Assembly (NCBI GenBank): GCA_004151065.3
Contig: NWUY0300016247.1
Span: 19,672-59,164, forward strand
Source: Larix sibirica
Taxonomy: Eukaryota; Streptophyta; Pinopsida; Pinales; Pinaceae
DNA: 39,493 nt
Reading direction: 5' to 3'
In this document: positions 11,740-21,988 of the stretch, piece by piece
Numbering within the stretch: the stretch's first letter is position 1
Layout of the letters: every line of letters starts with the position of its first letter
The notes under the pieces: model-generated
Database searches by the model: none
What the model saw: the letters and a program-made list of their open reading frames with translations, nothing else
What the model was told of the DNA's origin: nothing
Translations under genes and position numbers: made by a program

Positions 11740-11816
11740 TGGCTTCTCTCAACCCTAAGGGGAATTTAACTCAGGTCGCCTGCTGACTAGACCCACACTT
11801 TAACCAAATGAACTAG
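11740..11816 (-). mobile_element. tRNA-derived SINE head (candidate)
   Basis: On the minus strand, TAGTTCATTTGG (complement of 11804-11815) matches an RNA polymerase III A box. About 32 bases after it, GAGTTAAATTCC (complement of 11761-11772) matches a decayed B box (canonical GGTTCGAATCC). The spacing and the intervening GGGTCTAGTCAGCAGG stretch fit a tRNA D arm and anticodon arm. The acceptor stem does not pair, so this is not a functional tRNA gene. The SINE body would extend toward lower coordinates, but its end is not identified. Confidence 0.5.
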
Positions 11817-13660
11817 CAAAAATTGACTAATTTATTTATATAATTATAATAAATATATTTAACATTTTCCTTTATTTTGATGAAAGGTTTATGTATTTTC
11901 TTATTACATTGTGATGAACACTTTATCCATCAAATTTCATCCTGTGTAACAACCCACTAAAAGTAACAAACATATATCAAAAGGAGTTGAATGAATATTA
12001 CTAATGCCATTTTACCAAATAACAAAACTTCACCTTATTAATCTTTATTATAATTTGGTGTTAATTTAGTTTGATTAAATTGCATAGAGCATGAATTTCT
12101 ATGAAATGTAAGTCTAAACATAGTTAGATGTTTTAATTTATGCTTTACAATTACAATAATGGAAAAAATATAGTTGATTTAATCTATCACATATTGTAAT
12201 TTAATTATTATTGATTTTGTATGGCTAAATGTAATTTGAAAGATTTTTTAATAAAATAATTATTTATAATGTTTTTTTTTTAAATTGATTTATGAGTAAT
12301 TGTTTTTTAAGCTATATCCTATACGTGTTATGTAGTTTTATGGAAATGACTTTTATAAGAATATAGGTTTGTCATTTTTAAGTTTGAGAAAAGAGAGAAA
12401 CTCTCTAAAAGCATCATAGGCCATTTTATGAGCTTTGGGAGCATGGTAAGAAATTTTAGGTGAGGGGTGTGCAATTTTTAATGTTACTTTTATTACATTA
12501 TATGCATTTTCAGTCACATGGAGATTAAAGTATTTATGTTTATGTGTGTGTGTTTTAAAGTTTACAATGCTTTATCAATCAATCTAGCCTAGACTTATAA
12601 ATTCCTAACTATGATGGATGTATTTTTAAGAATATATGTATTTTTGTGGTTTGTAGTCATTAAAAATCGATTGAGTTATTGATTTGTAAGTTTAGTTGTT
12701 GTTGTTGTTGTTTTGCAGAGGTGTATGAAGTCATTTGTTTTGATGGCCATTGCATCTTAAGTTTAATGAATTCCTTTGTTATTCATTTTTTCATTTTAAT
12801 TCGTTGTTAATATATTCATGTTGAATTGTGTTTTCAAAGAGTCTCGAGTTATCCTAAAATTCGTCCAAATGCTTAGTTGGAGATTTCCTTATCGAATTAA
12901 TCAAATTTCAAAAGATTTTATAATAATATAGAGGAAGGCTAAATGTCCTACAATTTTACCTTTTTCCAATTTTCCATCACCAAGATCCAATGAGGTAATT
13001 TGCTAAAACTGCAATTATAGATTGATGGAATTGTTATTTTGAATGCATAAATGGATTCAACACCCTCAAACACCCTTATTGCACCCGGAATATGCAATCT
13101 CAACAACGTATATTTGCAATTCCACCAATTCTTCTCAATTTTTGACTGGATTGAAGCAAAAATTATTGGAAAAATATGACTAGAAAAGGTTCAAATTGTA
13201 GCATGTTCAAATTACTTAAAATATAATTGTCGTTAGTGGTATAATACAAAGCATGTGTTCCATGTTTAACCCACACTAATTAATTTTACATTTTTATTTT
13301 TATTCATATTGGTTGGTTGTATCAAATCGATTTATGCATTTTTTTGGGTTGTGAATAACAAGATAGGATTTAAAGCAACTAGTCCCTGTCAAATGCTGGA
13401 ATTTGACATTCATCCTTGTTTATCAAACACAAAATTTATGAGAAATATATTTTATTGCCCTTCACTTTAATTTCAAAAAAATTAACAAAGTGCCAATTTT
13501 ACATACATATAAAATTTTCATGTGTTAATTTTAAGTTTATAAAAAAATATAGATTATGAGTTTTCTTAATAAGAGATTATTTTTCTATGGTTTAGAGTAA
13601 TATAATCGGGCAATAAAATACATTTTCAGTATAAATATAAATACAAATTTATAGATACCC
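11817..13660. other. AT-rich intergenic, no gene seen
   Basis: Strongly AT-rich without long open frames. It holds a short (TTG)n tract at about 12696-12710. No repeat boundaries, RNA genes or coding signals were found. Confidence 0.5.
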
Positions 13661-13663
13661 CAT

Positions 13664-14795
13664 GCCAAGTGGTGGAAGTGCGATTAGGGGCTCCTCTGAT
13701 GCCCAGTCATATCGCACCTGCGACTTGGACACCTGGTAACAGGCGTGGAACAAATGGTGATGAGAGAAGGACAAGTGGAAGGAAGGAGGACTTGCCCTAA
13801 TTCCCAGTTTCATAGATGTCTAGAATGGAATAATGGAGAAGCGTGGAAGCACTTATGGGAGAGGTTTGATCAACCTGCTTGGAAGTATCAGCATGATGTA
13901 GATTACACCCCCAGTCGCGAGTATCATGGATAGGCTTCGTACTAGTTTATAGATTATGATAATGGAGGATGATGGAATCCTTTTAAGAACCCTCATGACA
14001 ACTGTTCAAGATGGCCTTACTTCAAAATAAGTAACCTTGTTAAGTTTCAATTTGAATGTGCGTAGATCCGTTGTTTTTTTGGAGTCCAAGCAAGGAAAGT
14101 GCCAGAGTCAAGTAGCTTGGTTGGATACCCTCGCCATCGAACGAGCTTGGATATGTCATTTTGGGTTCTTGGTGCTTGTACTAAAATAGGGGGATCTTAG
14201 GGGATTCCCAACTTGGTGGAACGATCGAGGCATGATGGTAAAAAGCAAGTAGATTGAGCATAGGTAATCTAGCAATGGCCAATGCACACATATTCCGATA
14301 ATCATAAAAGAAAATAGAGTATTCAAAGAAACCTATAAAAGTATGGTTTCGGTCTCCACTCAACAGAAAATCAGTGATTTGGAGAAATTGGTTTCGCAGA
14401 AGCAAGAAGACATGGACCCAAGTGATATTCATGACAAATTTGGGAAGATGGTTGAGGATGTCGGGTCATCTCGAACCTTTGAAATGAAGTTCATGACTCT
14501 TACTCTTTATTGGCAAGTCAAAGCCCTTATGGGTAAAGCTTTGATGGATTAGGCCAAAGAGAAGTAGGTTTCAAAACTTCAAAAACATGATACTCAAGCC
14601 ATGATCAAAGGAATAGAAGCCACCCTCAGATTGGTTTCCAAGGCTCAAATTGAACTAGGGGACAAAATGAATGTGTTTGCAAAGGCCACCATTGGCATGG
14701 TATTCAAAGAACAAGTCCCATCCAGGAAAACCAACTCAGTGAAGGAGAAATATGAGGTGTCCCTTGTGATAATTTTTGACGACTCTAAGAATTAG
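13664..14795 (+). pseudogene. Broken reading frame, possibly retroelement gag-like
   Basis: I do not recognise this protein. From about 14343 a frame runs to 14795 interrupted by only two TAG codons (14550 and 14565). It is rich in Lys, Glu, Gln and Met and looks helical or coiled-coil (for example QQKISDLEKLVSQKQEDM, and KAQIELGDKMNVFAKA). Upstream, 13664-14200 is less AT-rich, with stretches such as NNGEAWKHLWERFDQPAW in one frame and QSQVAWLDTLAIERAW in another, so frameshifts are likely. Helical, charged, cysteine-poor composition without catalytic motifs is common in retrotransposon Gag proteins, but that is inference. No protease or polymerase follows. Confidence 0.3.
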
Positions 14796-15841
14796 CACTC
14801 TCTTTCATGTCTGGTTTTCTTCCAGGACTATTAAGCTTGTTTGTTTTGTTTATAAGTATGATAGTTATTATAGCCTAGTAGTTGTTAGGACTTACAATTT
14901 CAGACTTTATAGATGTTCATGAAAAGGAACGAAGTTCCTTAAACCAACATTTTTGAATCTTTCTAGTATAAGGAAAGATAGGCAGGATTATTACATTGAA
15001 TTTATAGCCTAGTTGAATATATCAATTAGTCCATAGGCTATAAGCACTTATGTGTAATGCTCTTTTTTATATTTAAATTTTGAAGAAAATAAAAGAAATT
15101 GTAAAATAACATGAATAGATTCATACAAGAGAAATAAAAGATTCAAATATGAAATAAAATTGACTAAATATCATAACAAAAATCAAACCCAAAGTAAGAT
15201 AAAATCAATAGAAGATTTTATTAATTTCATTCTAAATTACAGCTGTAATCTTTCCTTACAAACCCCTGCAAGGTTGAGGATTAAAATTATACTTAGAAGC
15301 CTAAGGCATGATATAACATCACACAGATATCTCCGGTGTTTGTGAAAATAAAATTCTAGACAGACTAGCTAGACCAATCAAGCTTTAATTGTGTCACTAT
15401 CTTGATTTTGCAAGAACAATCCTATTAGCACTAAAAATTAATTCATAAATCTAATAAAATTGAATAGACTATCAGGACAAATGAATAACCTTTTAAGCAT
15501 AAACACAATTGATGTTTTCTAATCCTTCTTTTGCCACCTTTAGTATAATCCGGATGTCAAGAAGAAAACTTCAGCTCTCATGTAACTCAGAAATGAATGA
15601 AAGAATGATAAAATATCACTTTGAAACAAGAGAAAACCTTTATCAGAATTCGTCTATGTTCTCTCATGCCTTTGTCCTTCTTTGTATTCCCTTTTATCCT
15701 TGGTTAAGTGTTGCTCCTGTAGCCTGATCCCCATAATTTTCAAAAAATCATGGGGCCCCTCCTTTTGTTTTTAGAGTTTATGGTCTCCCGAAGGCCTAAC
15801 TTTTGACCCTAAGTTTTCTTGTTTTTCCTCAAAGAAAAGTT
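14796..15841. other. Spacer before the CpG-rich element
   Basis: AT-rich, no supported gene. An imperfect hairpin with CCCCAT and ATGGGG arms around A/T runs lies at about 15730-15756, just before composition shifts to CpG-rich DNA. It could mark the edge of the following element. Confidence 0.4.
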
Positions 15842-15909
15842 GTCTTTTTTGGCTAAGGAAAAACTTAAGTTTTCTTTGCCAAACTGGTCGCATAATTTTA
15901 TTTATTTTA

Positions 15910-16516
15910 CGCCGACCAGTTTCATGTTTTTTTTTTTTTGCTGAAGTGGTCGCACCTTTAAGTTCACTCTTCGCCGACCGTTTCGCTGAAATGTGTTCAT
16001 TAATCGTCGATCAACGTCGCAATTTTTTGTTCTTATTTTGTCCACTGTTTCACGGGTTTTGTTTTTTTTTCTACCGACCATAGTCGCGAGTTTTAGCTCA
16101 CCTGTTTCCGACCTCGGTCACGAGGTTTATTCATCCGTCGCCGACCAGTTCGTGGCTCTTTTCTTACCTTTCGCTGACCAAGCCTTTTTCGCCGACAACA
16201 ATCGCATCTCTTTGTTTTATTTTTACCTGACTTTTTCGCTTCTTCGTCGCGGCGTGTCGGTCGCAGGTTTTTCAACTATTACTTGCCAACCGTTTCGCGT
16301 AAGTTGTGGTAAACTCGCCGACCGTTTCGATTACTGTGAGATTATCTCGTCGATCGCTCCGCGCCGATCGAACCTTTTCGCATAACCCAGTCTCTTGTTT
16401 GACGAAACTCCACTGACGTGTTACCGCCGTTTAAACAAGATTGGCCGCCCCTATCGCAATGTTGTAGACTTGTTCGCACTGACGTGATTGCTGCGGTTTG
16501 GATAAGCTCGCTGACC
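15910..16516 (+). repeat. Dispersed CGCCGACC motif array
   Basis: CGCCGACC occurs exactly at 15910, 15972, 16139 and 16316. One-base variants occur at 16172 (CGCTGACC), 16190 (CGCCGACA), 16362 (CGCCGATC) and 16509 (CGCTGACC), with shorter CCGACC cores near 16074 and 16108. Several copies continue as GTTTCG or AGTTCG. All are in one orientation with irregular spacing, in a region that otherwise has many T runs. They may be binding sites in the element's promoter or decayed tandem units. Confidence 0.65.
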
Positions 16517-16663
16517 GTTTCGCGAAAGTTAAGGTAAAGCTACTGAAACACTTGACGTAGTTTCTTTTTGGGAGTTACGACAACACAAAGTAGTCGGTGG
16601 GACCATTAAAAAGCTCACCTAACCACCCCCGTCCGCATTAATGACACAGTTTTCCCCGTTTTG

Positions 16664-16671
16664 TATATATA
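16664..16671 (+). promoter_or_regulatory. TATA box of the CpG-rich element
   Basis: TATATATA follows a C/G-containing stretch and is followed by AGTGAGGAGGGTTTGACTTG. It is the only well-isolated TATA string in this GC-richer block. About 0.9 kb of leader separates it from the ATG at 17604. Confidence 0.45.
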
Positions 16672-17054
16672 GTGAGGAGGGTTTGACTTGTTTTACAATT
16701 TTACGAAGCATAGAACCCCGTTAGAATCCTCCAAGGACTCTGTAACCACTCGACGTGCTCCAGGTAGAAACCAACCAACGGTTTTCTCGTGCTCGCCCAG
16801 CCTTCCGCCATTGACAGGTAGGCCTCCAAGCACTCCTCGTTTTACTACATGATCGATTGGGGTTTTAGTTCTGGGATTTTTTATGATTTTTTGTGGGGTG
16901 AGGATTCAAATTTCAGTCTTCCCTTGTCCTCTAAGACCACGAAAGGAAACTATGCCCTGCCCTTGTTACCCTTGATTAACGTTTTGAACCTGGGCACCTG
17001 TCGTGGCTCACTGATTTTGTTTTTTGCCAGTCATCGAGGACGTTTGTTGGCATA

Positions 17055-17603
17055 GTTGGTTCCGTCAAAGGGGTCTTATTTGCATTTCACCAAGGTTGTA
17101 GTAACTCGTCTTTTCATTTGAATACCACTGCGATTTTGGTCTGCTTCTTTGTTTTCTATTCATGGAATGAGCAACAGTCGAACTGCCCCTTCACCTTACC
17201 AGCCTTGCGCTTTTCCACTCCACCATGGCTCCGGGCTCTGTCCTGCGTCCGTTTTTTCGTTTTTGAGCAAGAAGGGAGTTTTTTTCATACAACAGGGTTT
17301 TAGCACAAAAATTTCAGTTAGGAACTCCTAAAATCGATACCTCTCTCACAGCCACGCACACACTCGGGACCTTTTAATTTTTCTAACAGCATGAAAATCA
17401 CTGTTTGTTTAAAAGGCTAAATTTTTACTTACCATAGATGCATCATTCGCTTAAAGAATCATTTTTTGTTTTTGCATCTTGAAATCTCAAAAGGGACCAA
17501 TGAATGCTCACAAACACTCACACTCATTGATTATGGATGGTAGGTTATGTGTAATATTTTTCTTGCCCCTCATTAAGTTTCTCTGTTGTTCCACAGGTTT
17601 GGT
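17055..17603 (+). other. Leader before the copy-1 frame, with acceptor-like site
   Basis: No protein is supported here. Just before the ATG, positions 17575-17597 read as a pyrimidine-rich run ending CCACAG followed by GTTTGG, which fits a plant 3' splice site. The leader may therefore be spliced, but no donor could be assigned. Confidence 0.35.
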
Positions 17604-18151
17604 ATGCATAGGCGTTCCACCAAGAGTAAAGCCAAGATGTTTGAATCAGACTCGAACTTAGAAATCCTACTGGACATCGTGCTCGAAACACTGTCCGCAG
17701 ACACAAAAGCTGTGACGGGAGCCTCCCCAGAGTTTTCATGGAATGAGCTATATCGAGCCATCAGGGACACATATTTCACTAATGCTACTATCGAGGAATT
17801 AATGGTCTATCAGAATATCAAGAAGTCTAACCTGCATAGAGCAGCCATGCGCCCCGAGATATTTCCATGCTCAAAATTCATAGGGTGGATTATACCCCAG
17901 GCCAACGCAACCTCCAGGATTGTCTCAGACATCAATGGAGAAGCACTTGCATCTTTCACGCCAGATCACATAACCGCAACATACAAGTTACCCCCTCCTA
18001 GGGTTATTATGACTGATGAATGGGTTAAGGCGACTAAGATAGACCATTTTGAGTATGCAAAGAAGATGAAAATCACTGAAAGGAAGATGAGGACAAGAAT
18101 TAGTGGGGAATATGAAACTCAACACCTGAGAACCCCCTATCGGCTAATAGC
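17604..18151 (+). CDS. Unrecognised element-associated protein, copy 1 (partial)
   Basis: I do not recognise this family. The frame is open from the ATG at 17604 (MHRRSTKSK) to the assembly gap, about 182 codons without a stop. It has a basic N-terminus, an acidic helical stretch (LEILLDIVLETLSADTKA), a Trp/Tyr-containing segment (FSWNELYRAIRDTYF), then VYQNIKKSNLH, IFPCSKFIGWI, INGEALASFTP, YKLPPPRVIMTDEWVK and a charged tail. The same blocks occur in order in the broken frame at 38294-38715, so this is a real protein family. No zinc knuckle, protease or polymerase motif is visible. It could be the N-terminal part of a Gag or of an extra ORF in an LTR element, or a captured host gene. The 3' end is lost at the N run, and the next sequence is unrelated. 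Confidence 0.6.
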
Positions 18152-18153
18152 NN
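18152..18153. other. Assembly ambiguity (NN)
   Basis: Two Ns separate the copy-1 frame from unrelated Penelope-like sequence. A contig join is likely, so adjacency of the two sides should not be trusted. Confidence 0.8.
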
Positions 18154-18295
18154 TTTCATTCCATCCACCTGGGTTCAATTCTATTGAGACATCTCTTAGC
18201 TTTGATGACCAGCTGATACAAACTGTTATGCAAACATGTATGAAACACAACAATGTATACAATGTACATATATTTTTCAGTGTAATTGAATTTTC

Positions 18296-18571
18296 TTGCA
18301 TACTATTTCCATTCATACCCATATCAAAGAACACATTACTGATTCTAATCGTAATCGTCTCAATAAATGGGCCATAACAGAGCACTCCTTTAACTCTAAA
18401 CACCTCATCTACTTCTATCAAACCAAAATTTTGGCTTCTACATCTCATTATTTCACCCACTTTATTAGGGAAGCTATAGAAATAGAAAAGAACCCCAACA
18501 ATTTTAATCATGAAGACAATTATAAACTAAGTCAATCATGGAAACCTTTAATCCACCATTTAAGCCATTGA
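18296..18571 (+). pseudogene. Penelope-like element remnant, GIY-YIG C-terminal part (Dryad-like)
   Basis: About 90 codons match the C-terminal end of Penelope-like retroelement proteins as I know them from conifers (Dryad). The blocks are HIKEHITDSNRNRLNKWAI, TEHSFNSKHLI, QTKILAST, HYFTHFIREAIEIEKN, NFNHEDNYKLSQSWKPLI, then a stop. These correspond to the second half of the GIY-YIG endonuclease domain, including the EHSFN-H and IREAIEI-K helices and the F-N-x-(D/E)-x-x-Y-x-L-S-x-S-W ending. The GIY-YIG tyrosines and the reverse transcriptase are absent. The usual Arg before the first KEH is His here. The upstream limit is unclear because the N run at 18152 lies 140 bases away. The remnant is non-functional. 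Confidence 0.8.
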
Positions 18572-18861
18572 TTGATTTTTTCTTTCCTTCCCTTTTCCTT
18601 CCCCCATCCCTGTTGTCCATCCCTTTACCCTGCCCCCCTTCTCTTATAGATCATTAATCTCTTTATATTTTTTAATCTTATCTTAATCCCTTCCCTACTA
18701 GCCTCTATCATCCCTCCCTTGTCTCTCCATCATAGTTGATATTTTATCTCCTTCTCTTTGCAACTCATTATTATGACAACTTCTAATTTTTCATCTTTAT
18801 TTTTAATTAAATCCTTTAATCATTATATATATATATATATATTGTTAATTCATGATCTTTG
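18572..18861 (+). other. Pyrimidine-rich 3' region of the Penelope-like remnant
   Basis: A long C/T-rich stretch (18577-18740) and a short (AT)n tract (18824-18842) follow the endonuclease stop. They are probably the 3' untranslated part of the element, ending where LINE coding sequence starts abruptly near 18862. Confidence 0.45.
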
Positions 18862-20753
18862 ATGAAGGTCTAAAATATCTGGGCTTTATGTTAAAGCCAA
18901 ATTGCTACAAAAAAGAGTATTGTCTATGGTTGATCGCAAAGTTGGAAAGAAGATTAAGTAGCTAGTCATCGATGGATTTCAAGAGCATGTAGATTGGTTC
19001 TTGTAAAATAAGTCTTGGAAGCCATCCCTGTCTATTGGATGCCGCTAGCTTGGATACCAAAAGGTATACTTGAGAAGGCCAGGAAGTTGTGCTTCAGGTT
19101 CTTATGGTCCAAGAAAAAGGAGAACTTGGTTCTCCCGTGGGTAAAATGGGACATAATTTCCAAACCAAAAACATTGGGTGGATGGGGACTAAAGAGCATA
19201 CCGCTATTTTCAAAAGCCCTAGCTTCAAAATCTGGATGGAGGGTCCTTACTACAAATAGTCTCTAGACTGAGGTAATAAAAAAAAATTACATGGCTCCAG
19301 ACTGTCTAATTGATTGGATTAGGAACCCAAATAAAGGAAGGAAAGCGATCTCAATCATATGGAAAGCTACCCTAAAATCCTTTTGTCTAATAGAGGATGG
19401 AATAGCTTGGAGGATTGGCATGGGATCTAGTTTGCGAATTGGGGCATCTCCCTGGTCGGGCTGTCATAATAATCATACCCTCCCTCAACATCTCATATAG
19501 GTTCTGCATCAATAAGGTTTCTTCCATCTTAACAAAATCGTCAATCTTGCATCCACTTCTTTATGGGGACAAGGATGGAGAGAGGCTGATAGTCTGGGCA
19601 TTCCAGCTGAGCTGACTGACAGTTGGAACAACTTTCTAAATTCCCTTCGGACCTCATATGTCAGATTATCTGACCGGTCTGACGAACTAATCTGGAACAA
19701 AGAACTGAATGGTCGATACAATCCAAAACTCGGTTATCAAACCTTGATTACACTTCCCCAAGGAGGTGAAACTGAGTGGTGGTGGAAGGGAATTTGGAAG
19801 TCAAAATGTCCCCAAAAAGCAAGGATATTTATGTGGGGTACTTTGGAAAATAAGGTACCAAATTGGGATAGAATGGCCAAAAGATCAATTGAGGGACTGG
19901 GATGGTGTGCCCTATGTAGGAATGCCTCCGAATCAATCACCCACTTTTTCCTAAATTGTCCTTTCTCCGTCCAGACTTGGAATGAGACTAAAAGAAGATT
20001 AGATATGCAGATTGACTGGGGTGGGGTGGATGTGATGGATGCCTATAACTATTGGTCTACTAATCTAGCTACAAAAAACATTTGGGATCTCCCTTTAATC
20101 ATCATTTGGGGTTTGTGGATTGCGAGAAACCAAAAAAAATTTAAAGAAAAATCTATTGTTCCATAACTTATCTATTTTCACAGCCTGGATATCCTGTCTC
20201 ACTTCCCTCAACAGAAGAGTATCCCTGCTATAAGAATTATTCAAGAAGAGAATATAAATAGGGATCTTCCTTGCGATTTTTTGATGGGGCTTCCCAAAAC
20301 CAAACCTGTGGCAGTGGTGCTATCACATATATATCTGAAGTTGTTTACTTCAAAATACAAATGGGATTGGGAAATGGCACCAACAACTATGCAAAAATCA
20401 CGGCATTAAAAATTCTTCTCTGTTTTGCAATTGAAAAAGAATGCAAACATATACAAATATTTGGAGACTCCATGAATGTCATAAATCGGATAAATAAAAC
20501 TCAAAATTGTCAAAGCATATTTCTTATCACTTTGATAGAAGAAGTACATCGGTTGCTGGACAATTTTGATTCTTATACATGTTGTCATGTATACAAGGAG
20601 CAGAATGACATTGCAGACAAAATATATGAGGAAGGACTACTTTTAAACCATGGGAAATGGAATATTTATGAAGCTCAAAATGAATTCTTTTTCGAATATT
20701 ACCACCGTTCCTTCATGGATGGATTGGCTCCTCAACAACCACTCTCTGGATAA
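18862..20753 (+). pseudogene. 5'-truncated L1-type LINE ORF2: RT thumb, zf-RVT, RNase H
   Basis: The fragment begins inside ORF2 with EGLKYLGFMLKPN, continues through the post-RT region (VYWMPLAWIPKGI, CFRFLWSKKKENLVLPW, LGGWGLKSI), then a zf-RVT domain (WWWKGIWKSKCPQKARIFMW, CALC, HFFLNCPF). A C-terminal RNase H domain follows (FFDGAS at 20275, GDSMNVIN near 20465, HVYKEQNDIAD near 20590). The first and third catalytic aspartates and the AD are kept, but the usual Glu of the NxAE block is Lys (NNYAKITAL). In-frame stops occur at about 18960, 19264, 19498 and 20164, plus a frameshift before 20271. The endonuclease, ORF1 and RT palm are missing. The element is dead and was 5'-truncated at or after insertion. 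Confidence 0.88.
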
Positions 20754-21987
20754 TACTCCATATTATCGCCCGATACAATTTTTTTTGTCTTATATGGGAT
20801 TTGTAGTGGCAGGTTGTTCACACAGGCTGAATTTCAAACTTTCATGAGATACTTGCTATGAATCCTAACAGTGTAATATGTGAAACATATGTTTACTGCG
20901 ATGAACAACATACTTTTTGAAAGCAACCCATGGGATTTTTTGTACTAGAAATGCATGGACACATGCATTCTACAGATGTAATTTTGTTAATATCTAATAA
21001 ATTATTGTGTCCTCTTAAACATTTATAATTCCTTGAGTTGTTAGCTTGTGCCTAGTAAAAATCTCACCAAAGTTTCTTTGTAATCATCTTCTTTACCTTT
21101 GTATCTAATAGTTTACTTATTTAATATTCCTCATTATTATCCTCTTTTTTACATTATTTTATTTTCAATTAATTATTTTTTCCAAATTTTTTGACATAAT
21201 GACTTACCAATGTGAAAACCTACATGCTATGATATATTTATTATTTGAAGAAGAAATGGAAACTACTATATTCAGTAATAGTTACTTGTTTCTAGATATA
21301 CACGGTAAATAAATATAGTGATAGAAAAACAAAACCAACAAAATATAAGCCTCTAGAGAGGTTTATAAACTTCTTCACATATAGAATAAGAAAAAAAAGA
21401 TCATTGCAAGGAAAACACCAATTAACATAGGTTTTAAATATGGTTTTTGGTGTTATAAGATTGAAAAAAATTATTAAAAAAACTCTAATGAAAGCGAATT
21501 TTTTTGCATAAGTTTTAGCAATTATTCACTCTAACCCAAAAATCAGAGCTGACCAAAGCACTACTTAAGTCTTAATAGAGGCATTTTTATGGGTGTGCTT
21601 ACAACAATAAGAGGCAATGATGTGCCATTATTTAATATGCACTAGTGTGTATTATATATTAACGCATTGGTGCTTTATGTATAATTGAGCATTGGCTTGT
21701 ATATATCCTTACACACCATGAAGTCTTGGTAACAATAAAGGTATCAGCAATTGCAATATTAATAGTAATGAACATGTGTACTAGTTTTAATATGCATTCT
21801 ATAATCTCATGTGTACTAGTGCTTATATATTGAACATGCAACACTGTGTTTATTTAAATAGTCTGACATGCCCGGATGATAAAGGTGCATCAATTCTTAG
21901 AAACATTAACACACACAACAATAATTTAAACACATGGTTGTGTAAAGTACATGTATGAAACACAATAAGGCATACAAATGAATAAAA
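19868..21987. repeat. 2.12-kb tandem duplication, first copy
   Basis: This 2120-bp stretch recurs at 21989-24107 after a single N. By eye the two are identical except for a cluster of changes between 20486 and 20533: TC/CT at 20486-20487, G/A at 20515, A/G at 20519, and CTTTG/CGTG at 20530-20534. It starts in mid-LINE and ends in unrelated flank, so no element boundary explains it. Confidence 0.95.
20754..21987 (+). other. LINE 3' region and AT-rich flank
   Basis: Non-coding. The LINE's 3' untranslated region probably ends near 20990-21010 (GTTAATATCTAATAAATTAT), but no clear poly(A) or target-site duplication was found. The rest is AT-rich with no gene. Confidence 0.45.
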
Positions 21988-21988
21988 N
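21988..21988. other. Assembly ambiguity (single N) at the duplication junction
   Basis: A single N lies exactly between the end of the first 2.12-kb copy and the start of the second. This is the pattern left when overlapping contigs or two haplotypes are scaffolded without merging. Confidence 0.85.

Larger units (their letters stand above)
15842..17054 (+). mobile_element. LTR- or leader-like CpG-rich region of an unrecognised retroelement (copy 1)
   Basis: The base composition differs sharply from the surroundings: CpG is frequent and TCG/CGA-rich strings abound. The region holds a dispersed CGCCGACC motif, then a TATA box (16664-16671), then a non-coding leader with CGTTAGAAT, CAGGTAGG, CTCCTCG and GATTGG landmarks. 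The same landmarks recur in order at 37434-37511, upstream of a homologous protein. A promoter-bearing non-coding block before an element-like frame suggests an LTR, but I found no second LTR, target-site duplication or convincing primer-binding site, so the boundaries are approximate. Confidence 0.4.

Noticed and set aside
11740-11816. Functional tRNA gene
   Set aside because: The A and B boxes are present but the B box is mutated and the acceptor stem does not pair.
15993-16385. 130-codon open frame in the CpG-rich block
   Set aside because: It overlaps the CGCCGACC motif array and is Phe/Ser-rich because of T runs and TCG strings; the region has promoter-like features instead.
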